From NCBI GenBank assembly GCA_963819695.1, contig CAWFXD010000001.1, forward strand, positions 868,001 to 932,000: a stretch of DNA of 64,000 bases, written 5' to 3'. Numbering within the stretch: the stretch's first letter is position 1; the number at the start of each line of letters is the position of its first letter. The notes below the pieces were generated by a model that saw only the letters and a program-made list of their open reading frames with translations, was not told the origin of the DNA and made no database searches. Both the position numbers and the translations under genes were made by a program. The stretch comes from DASZIT01 sp963819695 (lineage in GTDB: Bacteria; Actinomycetota; Acidimicrobiia; Acidimicrobiales; RAAP-2). Below, piece by piece: positions 26,086 to 34,851 of this stretch.

Positions 26086-26850
26086 GTGAGCGACTACCCA
26101 GAGGCCATCGTCCCGGTGAATCACGTGGAGCCCGTCCCCCGACGGATCCGAGCCGTCCTGGGAAACCGTTTCGTCCTCGACACCACGGGGGCCATCTACG
26201 TGTGGGAGTTGCCCTATTACCCTCAGTACTACATCCCGATGGCCGACATCGACGCCGAGTTCCTCGTCGACGAACACCACCAGGAACACCTGCAGCGGGG
26301 GACGGCCCAGCGCTACGGAGTCCGGGTCGAGGACGACCAGCGCCCCGGGGTTGGCCATCTGTACACCGACTCGAAGGTCGACGGCATCACGGGCAAGGTC
26401 CGCTTCGACTGGTCGGCCTTCGACAGCTGGTTCGAGGAGGACGAGGAGGTGTTCGTGCACCCCCGCAATCCCTATGCGCGGGTCGACGCGGTGCGGTCGA
26501 CCCGTGAAGTCACGATCGAGCTCGATGGTGTCGAACTCGCCCGGTCGTCCTCGGTGGTGATGGTCTTCGAGACCGGGTTGCCGACCCGGTACTACTTCAA
26601 TCGAACCGAAGTGCATTTCGAGTTCCTGGTCCACAACGACACGGTGACGTCCTGCCCCTACAAAGGGGAGACCAGCGACTATTGGTCGGTCCGTATCGGG
26701 GACCGGGAAGTCGCCGATCTCGCCTGGGCTTACGACTTCCCCACCCGCCAACTTCTGCCCATCGCCGGCCTGGTCGCCTTCTACAACGAGAAGGTCGACA
26801 TCTCGGTCGGCGGCGTACGCCTGGAGCGGCCCATCACCCACTTCTCGTAG
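26086..26850 (+). CDS. DUF427 domain protein, tandem
   Basis: A 254-aa protein built from two DUF427 modules. The first runs through the segment IRAVLGNRFVLDT...VWELPYYPQYYIP, and the second contains STREVTIELDGVELARSS, VFETGLPTRYYFNR and TSCPYKGETSDYWSVRIG. DUF427 proteins are small beta-rich, nucleotidyltransferase-like folds of unknown role. The GTG at 26086 is preferred because GAGGAGGAA lies just upstream; an in-frame ATG 9 codons earlier is less likely. Followed at 53 bp by the Lon-domain gene. Confidence 0.9.
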   Translation: MSDYPEAIVPVNHVEPVPRRIRAVLGNRFVLDTTGAIYVWELPYYPQYYIPMADIDAEFLVDEHHQEHLQRGTAQRYGVRVEDDQRPGVGHLYTDSKVDGITGKVRFDWSAFDSWFEEDEEVFVHPRNPYARVDAVRSTREVTIELDGVELARSSSVVMVFETGLPTRYYFNRTEVHFEFLVHNDTVTSCPYKGETSDYWSVRIGDREVADLAWAYDFPTRQLLPIAGLVAFYNEKVDISVGGVRLERPITHFS

Positions 26851-26903
26851 GGAGACACCTGAACGTGGTGGCGTTGGCCACAGGCGCGTGGCAGAGTCTC
26901 GCA

Positions 26904-27545
26904 ATGTCCGAATCGGCGCGTCGGCTGGCGATGTTCCCGCTTTCGGCGGTGCTGTTCCCGGGGGCCACCCTGCCGTTGCATGTCTTTGAGCCGCGCTACC
27001 GGGCGCTGGCCGAGGACTGCCTTGGCGGGGATCGGGAATTCGGGGTAGTCCTCATCGACCGGGGATCAGAGGTCGGCGGGGGAGACCATCGGGTGGGTGT
27101 CGGCACCGTTGCCCATATCGTCGCCTCCGCCACCTTCGATGATGGTCGTCGACTCCTCGAGACGCGAGGAGGCAGTCGGTTCCGAGTGAACGAATGGCTG
27201 GGTGATGATCCCTACCCGATGGCCACGGTCACCGAGATCCCCGACGACCTTGGTAACCCCGGACTGTCGATAAGTGATGTCCAGAGGGCGGAGAGCGCGG
27301 TCCGGCACTGCCGAGGGCTGCTCTCCGAGCTGGGAGCGGCGCCGCCGATGGGCCTCGATCAGGATCCGGACGAGGGTCCGGTGGAACAGTTGTGGCGACT
27401 CTGTGGGTCAGCTCCCTGTGGTGCGCTGGACTCGCAGCGCCTGCTGGAAACTGACGACCCGGCCGAGCGGGCGGCGTTGCTGATCGAGCTAGTCGAGGCC
27501 ACCGCCGACGATGTGGCGCGCTTGCTGGCCAGCGGGGCTGGCTGA
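26904..27545 (+). CDS. Lon N-terminal (LON substrate-binding) domain protein
   Basis: A 213-aa stand-alone LON domain protein, lacking the ATPase and protease parts of Lon. The signature MFPLSAVLFPGATLPLHVFEPRYRAL is split here as FPLSAVLFPGA and LHVFEPRYR, and VGTVAHI follows. Such proteins are widespread in actinobacteria and their function is not established. The start is the ATG after GCAGAGTCTCGCA; no strong ribosome site is visible. Confidence 0.9.
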   Translation: MSESARRLAMFPLSAVLFPGATLPLHVFEPRYRALAEDCLGGDREFGVVLIDRGSEVGGGDHRVGVGTVAHIVASATFDDGRRLLETRGGSRFRVNEWLGDDPYPMATVTEIPDDLGNPGLSISDVQRAESAVRHCRGLLSELGAAPPMGLDQDPDEGPVEQLWRLCGSAPCGALDSQRLLETDDPAERAALLIELVEATADDVARLLASGAG

Positions 27546-27620
27546 CCGGCCCAGCTCAAGGGAAAGCCGGCACGACCTCGGCAATTCTCGTGACTGATCG
27601 GAGTTAGAGTCGTTGTTCTG

Positions 27621-29282
27621 TTGCGTTCGGTAACGAGATCCCTGGCTGTACTGCGGGCACTGGGCTCCCTGATTGCGGTGGTGGCTGTCTTCATCGAAAT
27701 TGCTTCCGTGCCGACGGCCAGCGCCCTGGCGCCGAGCCCAACCCTCCCCAACAGCATGGCGGCAATTGGCGACTCGATAACCCAGGCTTATGACGATTGC
27801 TGCTCGCTCGGCCCACACCCCCAAGACTCGTGGAGCACTGGCTCCGCATACCCCGGCAACGGTATCTACAGCCACTACGAGAGGGTCGTGGCCCTCAACG
27901 GATTGATTTTCCAGCATTCCTACAACGACTCCGTACCGGGAGCGACAGTAGCCGTGACGAAAAGTCAGGCACAGATCGCAGTCCAACAACGGGCCCAGTA
28001 CGTGACGGTTCTCATCGGCGCCAACGACGTTTGCACTAATTCGATCTCGTCGATGACTCCCACCACCGAATTCCAGTCCGACTTTCAGGCAACGGTGTCG
28101 GTGTTGGAGGGAGGTCTGCCTCCGACCGCTCACATCTTCGTCTCGTCGATACCGAACATCTATCAGCTGTGGACGGTGCTCCACGACAATCCGAACGCAG
28201 AAGCCGTGTGGTCGGCGGCTCAGATCTGTCAGTCCATGCTCTCACCGCGCGATACCGAGGCACAGCGTCAACAGGTGCTGGCCCAGGAGCAAGCAGACAA
28301 CCGCGCGATGGCTCAGGTATGCCAGCAATACACCAACTGCAAATGGGACAACGACTCCACTTTCGACTACCAGTTCGCAGCAGATGACGTGTCTACCATC
28401 GACTATTTCCATCCCAGTCAGATGGGCCAGTCGGTTCTGGCCGACGTGACGTGGAACGCTTCGTGGTGGTCGATCCTGCCGCCCGCGGCCGCCCACGGCT
28501 ACCGGCTGGTCGGCGCCGACGGCGGGGTGTTCGACTTCGGAGACGCCGCCTTTTACGGCTCGCTCCCGGGTGGGCAGGCAAGCCCGGCGCCGCCGGTGGT
28601 CGGGATGGCCTCCACAGCGGACGGAGGCGGCTACTGGCTGGTCGGCGCCGATGGCGGGGTGTTCGCCTTCGGCGACGCCGCGTATTTCGGCTCGCTCCCG
28701 GATGCGCACATAAGCCCGGCGGAGCCGGTCGTCGGGATGGCCTCGACACCTGACGGAGGCGGCTACCGGCTGGTCGGCGCCGACGGCGGGGTGTTCGCCT
28801 TCGGAGACGCCGCGAATTTCGGCTCGCTCCCGGATGCGCACGTAAGCCCGGCGGAGCCGGTCGTCGGGATGGCCTCGACACCTGACGGAGGCGGCTACCG
28901 GCTGGTCGGCGCCGACGGCGGGGTGTTCGCCTTCGGAGACGCCGCGAATTACGGCTCGCTCCCGGGTGCGCACGTAAGCCCGGCGGAGCCGGTCGTCGGG
29001 ATGGCCTCGACACCTGACGGAGGCGGCTACTGGCTGGTCGGCGCCGACGGCGGGGTGTTCGCCTTCGGAGACGCCGCGAATTACGGCTCGCTCCCGGGTG
29101 CGCACGTAAGCCCGGCGGAGCCGGTCGTCGGGATGGCCTCGACACCTGACGGAGGCGGCTACTGGCTCGTCGGCGCCGACGGCGGGGTGTTCGACTTCGG
29201 TGATGCCGCGTATTTCGGCTCGCTCCCGGATGCGCACGTAAGCCCGGCGGAGCCGGTCGTCGGAGCCGCGACCGCCAGATGA
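27621..29282 (+). CDS. Secreted SGNH/GDSL hydrolase with C-terminal FGDA-type repeats
   Basis: A 553-aa exported protein starting at TTG. The first ~35 residues are a signal peptide ending near SVPTASA. The SGNH domain contains MAAIGDSITQAY (nucleophile Ser), VLIGANDVC and IDYFHPSQMG, the last giving the catalytic Asp and His. From about residue 293, six 44-residue repeats of the GYWLVGADGGVFAFGDA type form a beta-propeller-like or wall-binding region, the last one truncated. Such repeats occur in many actinobacterial surface proteins. Likely an esterase or carbohydrate deacylase at the cell surface. Confidence 0.88.
   Translation: MRSVTRSLAVLRALGSLIAVVAVFIEIASVPTASALAPSPTLPNSMAAIGDSITQAYDDCCSLGPHPQDSWSTGSAYPGNGIYSHYERVVALNGLIFQHSYNDSVPGATVAVTKSQAQIAVQQRAQYVTVLIGANDVCTNSISSMTPTTEFQSDFQATVSVLEGGLPPTAHIFVSSIPNIYQLWTVLHDNPNAEAVWSAAQICQSMLSPRDTEAQRQQVLAQEQADNRAMAQVCQQYTNCKWDNDSTFDYQFAADDVSTIDYFHPSQMGQSVLADVTWNASWWSILPPAAAHGYRLVGADGGVFDFGDAAFYGSLPGGQASPAPPVVGMASTADGGGYWLVGADGGVFAFGDAAYFGSLPDAHISPAEPVVGMASTPDGGGYRLVGADGGVFAFGDAANFGSLPDAHVSPAEPVVGMASTPDGGGYRLVGADGGVFAFGDAANYGSLPGAHVSPAEPVVGMASTPDGGGYWLVGADGGVFAFGDAANYGSLPGAHVSPAEPVVGMASTPDGGGYWLVGADGGVFDFGDAAYFGSLPDAHVSPAEPVVGAATAR
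28497..29282 (+). repeat. Six tandem 132-bp coding repeats
   Basis: Units begin at 28497, 28629, 28761, 28893, 29025 and 29157. Units 4 and 5 differ at a single base (GGCTACCGG versus GGCTACTGG), so identity is almost complete; unit 1 is the most divergent, and unit 6 is cut short by the stop. They encode the 44-aa repeats of the SGNH hydrolase. Such identity points to recent duplication or gene conversion and makes copy number unstable and assembly ambiguous. Confidence 0.95.
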
Positions 29283-29439
29283 TCCCTCACCGGGCGGCGA
29301 GATACGGTTCAGCCTCGATATCCAATGGTTTGCTACACGGGGGAGGACGCGACGATCGGCGTCACTGTCGTTCGGGGCGGCCTCCTTCATCCAAGCCAAG
29401 CCGGTGGACAAGTCGGCGACCGGAAGCAACGGATGTGGG

Positions 29440-30655
29440 TCAGCTACCGGTGACCGCTTGCCGGCGCCGCTCGAGGAACGTCCGCTCGGCATCGTTGGTG
29501 GCGATGGCCAGGGCGGCGCGGTAGGCCGAGGCGGCGTCGGCATTGCGTCCGAGTCGCACCAGGAGGTCGGCCCGGGCGGCGTGAAACAGGTGGTAGCCAT
29601 CCAGGTCGAGACGGTCGATCACCGCAAGTGCCTCCTCGGGCCCCACCACCTCGGCCAACGCCACCGCCCGGTTGAGGGCCACCACCGAGGTGGGGGCATG
29701 TTCCATCAGCTGGTCATAGAGCCTCAGGATCTGGGCCCAATCGGTCTCCGTGGCTCGGGCCGCGTCACTGTGGACCGCGTTGATGGCCGCCTGGATCTGG
29801 TACGGGCCCGGTAGGTTGCGCCGAAGGGTCGTCCTGACCAGCGCCTGTCCTTCCTCCACCAGGGCTCGGTCCCAGCGCGAGCGGTCCTGATCGGGAAGCA
29901 GCACCAGTGACCCGTCCGGAGCCGACCGGGCATCTCGTCGGGAATGGGTCAGCAGCATCAGCGCCAGGAGTCCGACCACCTCGGGTTCGTCGGGCATCAG
30001 TTCGGCCAGGAGCCGGCCCAAGCGGATGGCCTCGGCGCACAGATCCTCGCGGATCAGCGCGTCACCCACCGAGGCGGTATAGCCCTCGTTGAACACCAGG
30101 TAGATCACGGCCAGCACCGCGCGGAGCCGGTCGGGGAGCTCGGCGTCCTCCGGGACGCGATACGGGATGCCGGCGGCGCTGATCTTCCGCTTGGCCCGGA
30201 CCAGCCGTCTGGGCCATGGTCGGCTCGGGGACCAGGAAGGCCCGGGCGATCTCCGGGGTCTGGAGGCCGCCCAGCAGCCGCAGCGTCAGGGCCACCTGGG
30301 CTCCGGGGGCCAGGGATGGGTGGCAGCAGGTGAAGATCAGCCGGAGACGGTCGTCGCTCACCGGACCCACCGGCTCAGGTGGTTGCCGGCTGTCGTGGAG
30401 CAGGGTGGCTTGGGCATGGCGGTCATCTCGGGAGGCTTCTCGTCGCAGGCGGTCAATGGCTCGATTCCGGGCCGTGGTGGTGATCCAGCCGCCGGGGTTC
30501 GGCGGGAGGCCGGTCACCGGCCAACGCTCGACGGCGACCAAAAAGGCCTCCTGAACCGCTTCTTCGGCGACGTCGATGTCACCGAAGGCGCGGACCAGGG
30601 TGGCCACCGACCGGCCGTACTCCCGCCGGAAGATCTCATCGACATCGAGGGGCAC
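29440..30655 (-). pseudogene. ECF42-type RNA polymerase sigma factor, frameshifted
   Basis: Combined frames encode a sigma factor of about 404 residues with the usual long C-terminal TPR-like extension. The first part (GTG 30655) contains sigma region 2 (AEEAVQEAFLVAVERWP, NRAIDRLRRE) and begins region 4 at EIARAFLVPEPTMAQ. The second frame continues RLVRAKRKI and runs to a C-terminal helical region (LVFNEGYTASVGD, VVALNRAVALAEV). One extra base at 30208 separates Gln from Arg-Leu-Val; removing it restores the reading frame. The gene follows a YCII-domain gene, the standard ECF42 partner. It could be a null mutation or a sequence error. Confidence 0.85.
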
Positions 30656-30664
30656 CGAAGCGAT

Positions 30665-31021
30665 TCAGTCCTCGGGGATGTCTTGGAACGGGCGAACCTC
30701 GACCGGCGCGCCACAGGCCTGGCTTCCCTTGGCCGCCCACGCCAAAGCGCCATCGAGATCCTCGGCTTCGACGATCCAGAATCCGCCCAGCTGTTCCTTG
30801 GTCTCGGCGAAGGGACCGTCGGTGGTGAGCACCTCGCCACCTTGCATACTGACCACGGTGGCGGTGTCGGGTGGGTGCAGCCCACCGGCGAAGACCCAGG
30901 CTCCCTTGTCCTGCAACTCCTTGTTGAAGTCGTCGACCGAGGCGTAGCGGGGTTCGATCTCCTCCGGCGCCGGTGGCGCCTGGCCCTCGACCATGTGGAC
31001 CGACAACAGATACTGCTTCAT
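30665..31021 (-). CDS. YCII-domain (DGPF) protein, ECF sigma partner
   Basis: A 118-aa protein of the YCII/DGPF family, seen in the motifs YLLSVHMVEG, GGEVLTTDGPFAETKEQLGGFWIVEA and DGALAWAA. These small dimeric ferredoxin-like-fold proteins are found next to ECF42 sigma factors and probably sense or signal to them. The ATG at 31021 is preceded by AAGGAGAA; a longer frame upstream is ignored. It ends 9 bp before the sigma factor GTG. Confidence 0.92.
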   Translation of the reverse strand: MKQYLLSVHMVEGQAPPAPEEIEPRYASVDDFNKELQDKGAWVFAGGLHPPDTATVVSMQGGEVLTTDGPFAETKEQLGGFWIVEAEDLDGALAWAAKGSQACGAPVEVRPFQDIPED

Positions 31022-31213
31022 GATCTTCTCCTTCCAGTCCGGAACGGCGGTGTGCCGATCCTTCACTGACACTACGAACCGGGCCGGGCCAATTCGACAG
31101 TCACGACAAGAATCTTTCTGCCGGCATGCCTACCAGGTGTGGGAGCCGGTCCGGCGGGGTATCGGCAGGGGGTGACGGCAGATCGGCCGGATGCCCGAGG
31201 ACGGGAGGAGCAG

Positions 31214-32071
31214 GTGACCGAGGTAACCGTGTTGGGGACCGGCATCATGGGATCCGGGATCGCCCGCAGCTTGCTGAACGCGGGTTTGAAGGTGACGGTG
31301 TGGAACCGGCACGAGGAGAAGGCTCGCCCGTTGGGCAAATTCGGGGCCATCGTGGCCGGGGACATCGGCTCGGCGGTGGCCAAGGCGGAGGTGATCCTCA
31401 CCATGTTGTTCGATGCCGAGGCCGCCGGACAGGTCATGGACGTGGCCCTACCGGCGGCGGAATTGAGCGCCGTCTGGGTCCAGTGCGCAACCGTGGGGCT
31501 CGACGGCACCGCCCGCCTGGCCGAGCAAGCCCGCCGGCGGGGGATCGCCTTCATCGATGCGCCGGTGCTCGGCACCCGGCAACCGGCAGAGACCGGCACG
31601 CTGGTCGTCCTGGTCGGCGGCCCCGAGAAGCTGCGGGAGACGGTCACGCCGGTGTTCGACGCCATCGGTGCCCGGACGGTGTGGGTCGGAGAGAACCCGG
31701 GTGACGGACACCGGTTGAAGCTGGCGGCAAATTCTTGGCTGCTGTCGGTGACCGGGGGCACCGCCCAGGCCGTCGCGCTCACTCGCGGGCTCGGGCTCGA
31801 TCCCCAGATCTTCTTCGACACCATCGCCGGTGGGGCCCTCGACTGCGCCTACGCCCAGCTCAAGGGCAAGATGATGATCGCCGGTGAGTTCCCGCCCGCC
31901 TTCACTCTGGCCGGGGCGGCCAAGGATTCGGCGCTGATCGCCGAGGCCCTGCGCATGGTCGGCGTCAATGATCAACTGATGGAGGCGCTCCACCGCGACT
32001 TCCAAGGTGTAACCGATGCCGGTCACGGGGACGAGGACATGGCGATCGTCGTCAAAGGGTTCGAGACCTGA
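31214..32071 (+). CDS. NAD(P)-dependent beta-hydroxyacid dehydrogenase-like reductase
   Basis: A 285-aa protein of the 3-hydroxyisobutyrate / 6-phosphogluconate dehydrogenase superfamily. It has the Rossmann motif VLGTGIMGSGIARSLL, the substrate-binding region DAPVLGTRQPAETGTL, and the catalytic lysine in GHRLKLAANSW. The GTG start is preferred because GGGAGGAG lies directly upstream, while an earlier in-frame ATG has none. These enzymes reduce or oxidise short beta-hydroxyacids, or imines as in imine reductases. The usual catalytic Lys is present, so the hydroxyacid activity is more likely. Confidence 0.9.
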   Translation: MTEVTVLGTGIMGSGIARSLLNAGLKVTVWNRHEEKARPLGKFGAIVAGDIGSAVAKAEVILTMLFDAEAAGQVMDVALPAAELSAVWVQCATVGLDGTARLAEQARRRGIAFIDAPVLGTRQPAETGTLVVLVGGPEKLRETVTPVFDAIGARTVWVGENPGDGHRLKLAANSWLLSVTGGTAQAVALTRGLGLDPQIFFDTIAGGALDCAYAQLKGKMMIAGEFPPAFTLAGAAKDSALIAEALRMVGVNDQLMEALHRDFQGVTDAGHGDEDMAIVVKGFET

Positions 32072-32131
32072 CCGCCACGCCGCCCACCGGGGAGATCGAC
32101 GGCCGGCCGCCTGGCGGTTTACCGTGACAGG

Positions 32132-32614
32132 GTGGCGACGCCCCTGGAGGTAGATGTCCCCCGAGGCAACGCTGACGAACGCGAGCTGCTGCTCAGCTGG
32201 CTCGAGTACCTGCGGGGCGCGATTGTCCGCAAGGTCGATGGCCTGAGTGACGACGATGGCCACTGGACGCCTGACGGCCGTCTGATTCCACTGGTGGGCA
32301 TCGTCAACCACCTCACCCACGTCGAGTGGAGATGGATCGACGGGGGAATGCTCGGCGAAGAGGTCTCCCGCCATGAAGAAGAGTTCCATCCGGGTCCGGA
32401 GTTGACGGTCGAGGCGGCGCTGGCCGCCTACCGGGAGCGGGCGACGGCGACCGATGCCACGGTTCGGTCGATGCCCAGCCTCGAAGTGCCATGCCTTCGG
32501 GGCCAGGGCCGGGACCTCCGGTGGGTCCTCATCCATCTGATCAACGAAACCGCCCGTCATGCGGGCCACGCCGACGCGGTCCGTGAGCTGCTGGACGGCA
32601 CCACCGGCGAGTGA
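32132..32614 (+). CDS. DinB/DUF664-like protein
   Basis: A 160-aa helical-bundle protein with the DUF664 layout: ELLLSWLEYLRGAIVRKVDGL, then VGIVNHLTHVEWRWIDG with the first metal-site histidines, and LIHLINETARHAGHAD at the C-terminus with the remaining ones. Probably a metal-dependent transferase of the mycothiol S-transferase type, but no substrate is known. It starts at GTG; a GNAT gene follows 28 bp after it on the same strand. Confidence 0.88.
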   Translation: MATPLEVDVPRGNADERELLLSWLEYLRGAIVRKVDGLSDDDGHWTPDGRLIPLVGIVNHLTHVEWRWIDGGMLGEEVSRHEEEFHPGPELTVEAALAAYRERATATDATVRSMPSLEVPCLRGQGRDLRWVLIHLINETARHAGHADAVRELLDGTTGE

Positions 32615-32642
32615 GGATGCCCGCTCGCCACGCCGACCGGCC

Positions 32643-33173
32643 ATGACCCCCCGAGGCCTTGACCGGGACGACGCCGACGGACACTCGACGAGAGGTGGGG
32701 CCACCGCCTTTGTCGTGACCCGGGTCCGAGTGGGGGAGACCCTGGCCCTCCGCCAGGCCGTCCTCCGACCCCACCAGACCCTCGAGGAGGTCGGGCTCCC
32801 CGGAGACGACGACCCCTCGACGGTCGCCTTTGCCGCCGTCGATCCCGGGGGCGGGGTGCTGTCCGTGGCCCGGGTCACCCTGGAGGCGGCGCGGTTTCCG
32901 ATTGATGATCTGGTCCCGGCCGGGACGCCGGAATGGCGGCTCCGGGGGATGGCGACCCAACCGGATGCACGCAACCAGGGCATCGGCTCCGCCGTCCTCC
33001 AGGCCGCCATCGCCTATGTGGCCAGCCAGGGCGGGGGACTGCTGTGGTGCAATGCCCGGGTCCCCGCCACCGGGCTCTACCGCCGCGCCGGGTTCACCAC
33101 CTACGGCGAGGAGTGGCTCGACCCTGACATCGGGCCGCACATCGTCATGTGGCGACGGGTGGCCGCCGGTTGA
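32643..33173 (+). CDS. GNAT-family N-acetyltransferase
   Basis: A 176-aa acetyltransferase. The acetyl-CoA binding motif A is present as LRGMATQPDARNQGIGSAVLQ, with R/Q-x-x-G-x-G/A as QGIGSA, followed by LWCNARVPATGLYRRAGF, the usual motif B. The target amine is unknown. The ATG at 32643 starts just after the DinB-type gene; the two may be co-expressed. Confidence 0.9.
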   Translation: MTPRGLDRDDADGHSTRGGATAFVVTRVRVGETLALRQAVLRPHQTLEEVGLPGDDDPSTVAFAAVDPGGGVLSVARVTLEAARFPIDDLVPAGTPEWRLRGMATQPDARNQGIGSAVLQAAIAYVASQGGGLLWCNARVPATGLYRRAGFTTYGEEWLDPDIGPHIVMWRRVAAG

Positions 33174-33266
33174 ACGGCGGACGGGTCGGGGTCAAGGCAA
33201 CGGGCGGAGATTTCCGACCTCAATCCGCATCCACCGGCCGAAGGTCTGAACTGCGATACTGATCGG

Positions 33267-33551
33267 GTGCGCACGACTCCGCTGCTCGGTGAAAAGGTCT
33301 GGTTCGCTCCCCGTCGACTCGGCTGGGGGCTGAGCCCGGTCTCCGTCGAAGGATGGGTGGTCACCGGCGTTGCCATCGGTTTGGGCATCTGGGCAGCGCG
33401 CAAGCTGCCGGATCGCCCGTGGATCCGCCGGGTTCCCGGGCTTGTGCTTCTGGCGATTGCGTTGATCAAGGGCACCGCGCCGGGGGGACCTCGGGCGAGG
33501 GCGGCGTTCGTAGAAGCCGCCGGTGGCGGAGCCGAAACCCCCGATGCCTGA
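33267..33551 (+). CDS. Small membrane protein
   Basis: A 94-aa protein with GTG start. It carries a basic segment VWFAPRRLGWGLSPVS, then two hydrophobic stretches, EGWVVTGVAIGLGIWAA and VPGLVLLAIALIKG, predicted as membrane helices. A 'WFGPRRxGWGxxPVSxEGW' pattern is recalled in short actinobacterial proteins of unknown function. It overlaps the next gene by a few bases. Confidence 0.65.
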   Translation: MRTTPLLGEKVWFAPRRLGWGLSPVSVEGWVVTGVAIGLGIWAARKLPDRPWIRRVPGLVLLAIALIKGTAPGGPRARAAFVEAAGGGAETPDA

Positions 33552-34488
33552 CCCGACGCCGCCGCGACGCTCGTTACGACGGCTCACCCGTCGGTCCTCA
33601 TCCCGGCATTCGGCATCTGTCGATCAACCGGGAAATCGCCCGGGCGACCCCGGGGGGACCCCGATCTGGCCCGCGTATCCGCCCAAGCAGTACCTGGGGC
33701 AGCTCGATCCGGAATTCCAAGACAAGATGGGTCAGCTTCGGGCGAAAGCCACCATCGACGACTGCAACTGGTACCACGCCTTCGACCTGCCGGACGGAGG
33801 CTCGATCAATGGAGCCTGGGACCTGCGAGGGCGCGAGCCCGCCTACCTGGGTGGGGTTGACGTCCGCGGGAAGCGGGTCATCGAGCCCGGACCCGCGTCC
33901 GGGTACCTTTCGTTCTACATGGAGCGGCAGGGTGCCGACGTCGTCGCTTTCGAGACGGGGTTCGATGTCTCCATCGACCTCCTGCCCTTCCACGGCGGGG
34001 ACACGGCCGACAACCGGACCGACCTGATGCGCACGACGGTCGAGGGGATCCACAACAGCTGGTGGTACATGCACCGGATCTATGGCTCGTCGGCCAAACT
34101 GGTCCACGGAGATCTCTACAACCTCCCGGGTGACCTCGGCGATTTCGACGTCGCGGTGTTCGGGGCCATCCTCCTTCACCTCCGTGAGCCCTGGGGGGCT
34201 ATCAGCGAGGTGGCCCGGCGCACCACGGAGCGAATCGTGGTCACCGATCTCATCCAGGACCGCGAAGCACCCCTGGAGAGCAACATCATGCGGTTCTCGC
34301 CCCTGCAAGCCCACGAGATCTCCAACTGGTGGAGCATCTACCCGGGCGCCATCGTCTCGATGTTGGAGCGGGTCGGCTTCGGCCGGACCACCATCACCGA
34401 GCACACCCAGGCCCATCATCTCGGTCATCGCATGGACGAGCCGGCGGTCGAGATGCCGATGTTCACCGTGGTGGGCGAGCGCGGATAA
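33544..34488 (+). CDS. SAM-dependent methyltransferase (CmoB/DUF1698-like)
   Basis: A 314-aa class I methyltransferase. The SAM-binding motif is seen as VIEPGPASGYLSFYMERQGADVVAFE, split as EPGPASGYLS and GADVVAFE, then DFDVAVFGAILLHLREPW as motif IV region. The overall layout is similar to tRNA uridine methyltransferase-like DUF1698 proteins, but the true substrate is unknown. The start is the ATG at 33544, overlapping the small membrane gene by 8 bp; a GTG seven codons earlier is also possible. Confidence 0.85.
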   Translation: MPDPTPPRRSLRRLTRRSSSRHSASVDQPGNRPGDPGGTPIWPAYPPKQYLGQLDPEFQDKMGQLRAKATIDDCNWYHAFDLPDGGSINGAWDLRGREPAYLGGVDVRGKRVIEPGPASGYLSFYMERQGADVVAFETGFDVSIDLLPFHGGDTADNRTDLMRTTVEGIHNSWWYMHRIYGSSAKLVHGDLYNLPGDLGDFDVAVFGAILLHLREPWGAISEVARRTTERIVVTDLIQDREAPLESNIMRFSPLQAHEISNWWSIYPGAIVSMLERVGFGRTTITEHTQAHHLGHRMDEPAVEMPMFTVVGERG

Positions 34489-34543
34489 CTCCGGCCCCGG
34501 CCGGGTCACTCTCCACCTCCACGTACTGCCGCCGCCTTCGCCC

Positions 34544-34816
34544 CTAGCCGTTGGCGGCGGCGATCCTGGCTCGTACCGAGGGGCGCCGGAGAGGCGGCAA
34601 GGTCGGCGGTGGTTGTTTCCGCCCTGGCAGTTCGGAGAGCACCTCGACCGTCGCTTCGGCCACCTTGCGGACCGCCTTCTCGAAGGCGGCTTCGGTGGCC
34701 GCTGAGGTTGTCTGCACCCCGCTCACCTTCCGAACGTACTGGCGGGCAGCAGCGGTGATCTCTTCGTCGGTGGCCTCGGGTTGCAGACCCCGCAGCGTGG
34801 TGATGTTTCGGCACAT
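34544..34816 (-). CDS. DUF2277 family protein
   Basis: A 90-aa protein with the DUF2277 signature: MCRNITTLRGLQP, then ATDEEITAAARQYVRKVSG and a helical C-terminal half. The conserved N-terminal Met-Cys-Arg-Asn is typical. No biochemical role is known. It lies next to a haloalkane dehalogenase gene on the same strand, 35 bp downstream of it. Confidence 0.88.
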   Translation of the reverse strand: MCRNITTLRGLQPEATDEEITAAARQYVRKVSGVQTTSAATEAAFEKAVRKVAEATVEVLSELPGRKQPPPTLPPLRRPSVRARIAAANG

Positions 34817-34851
34817 GCGCCCAGGCTACGGGAAGGTGGGGCGCCGGGCGT

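Noticed and set aside
28497..29282. CRISPR-like array
   Set aside because: Units are 132 bp without spacers and all are coding in frame.
28242..29600. Long open frame on the minus strand across the repeats
   Set aside because: It is a by-product of the repeat composition; its translation is low-complexity and the plus strand encodes a clear protein.
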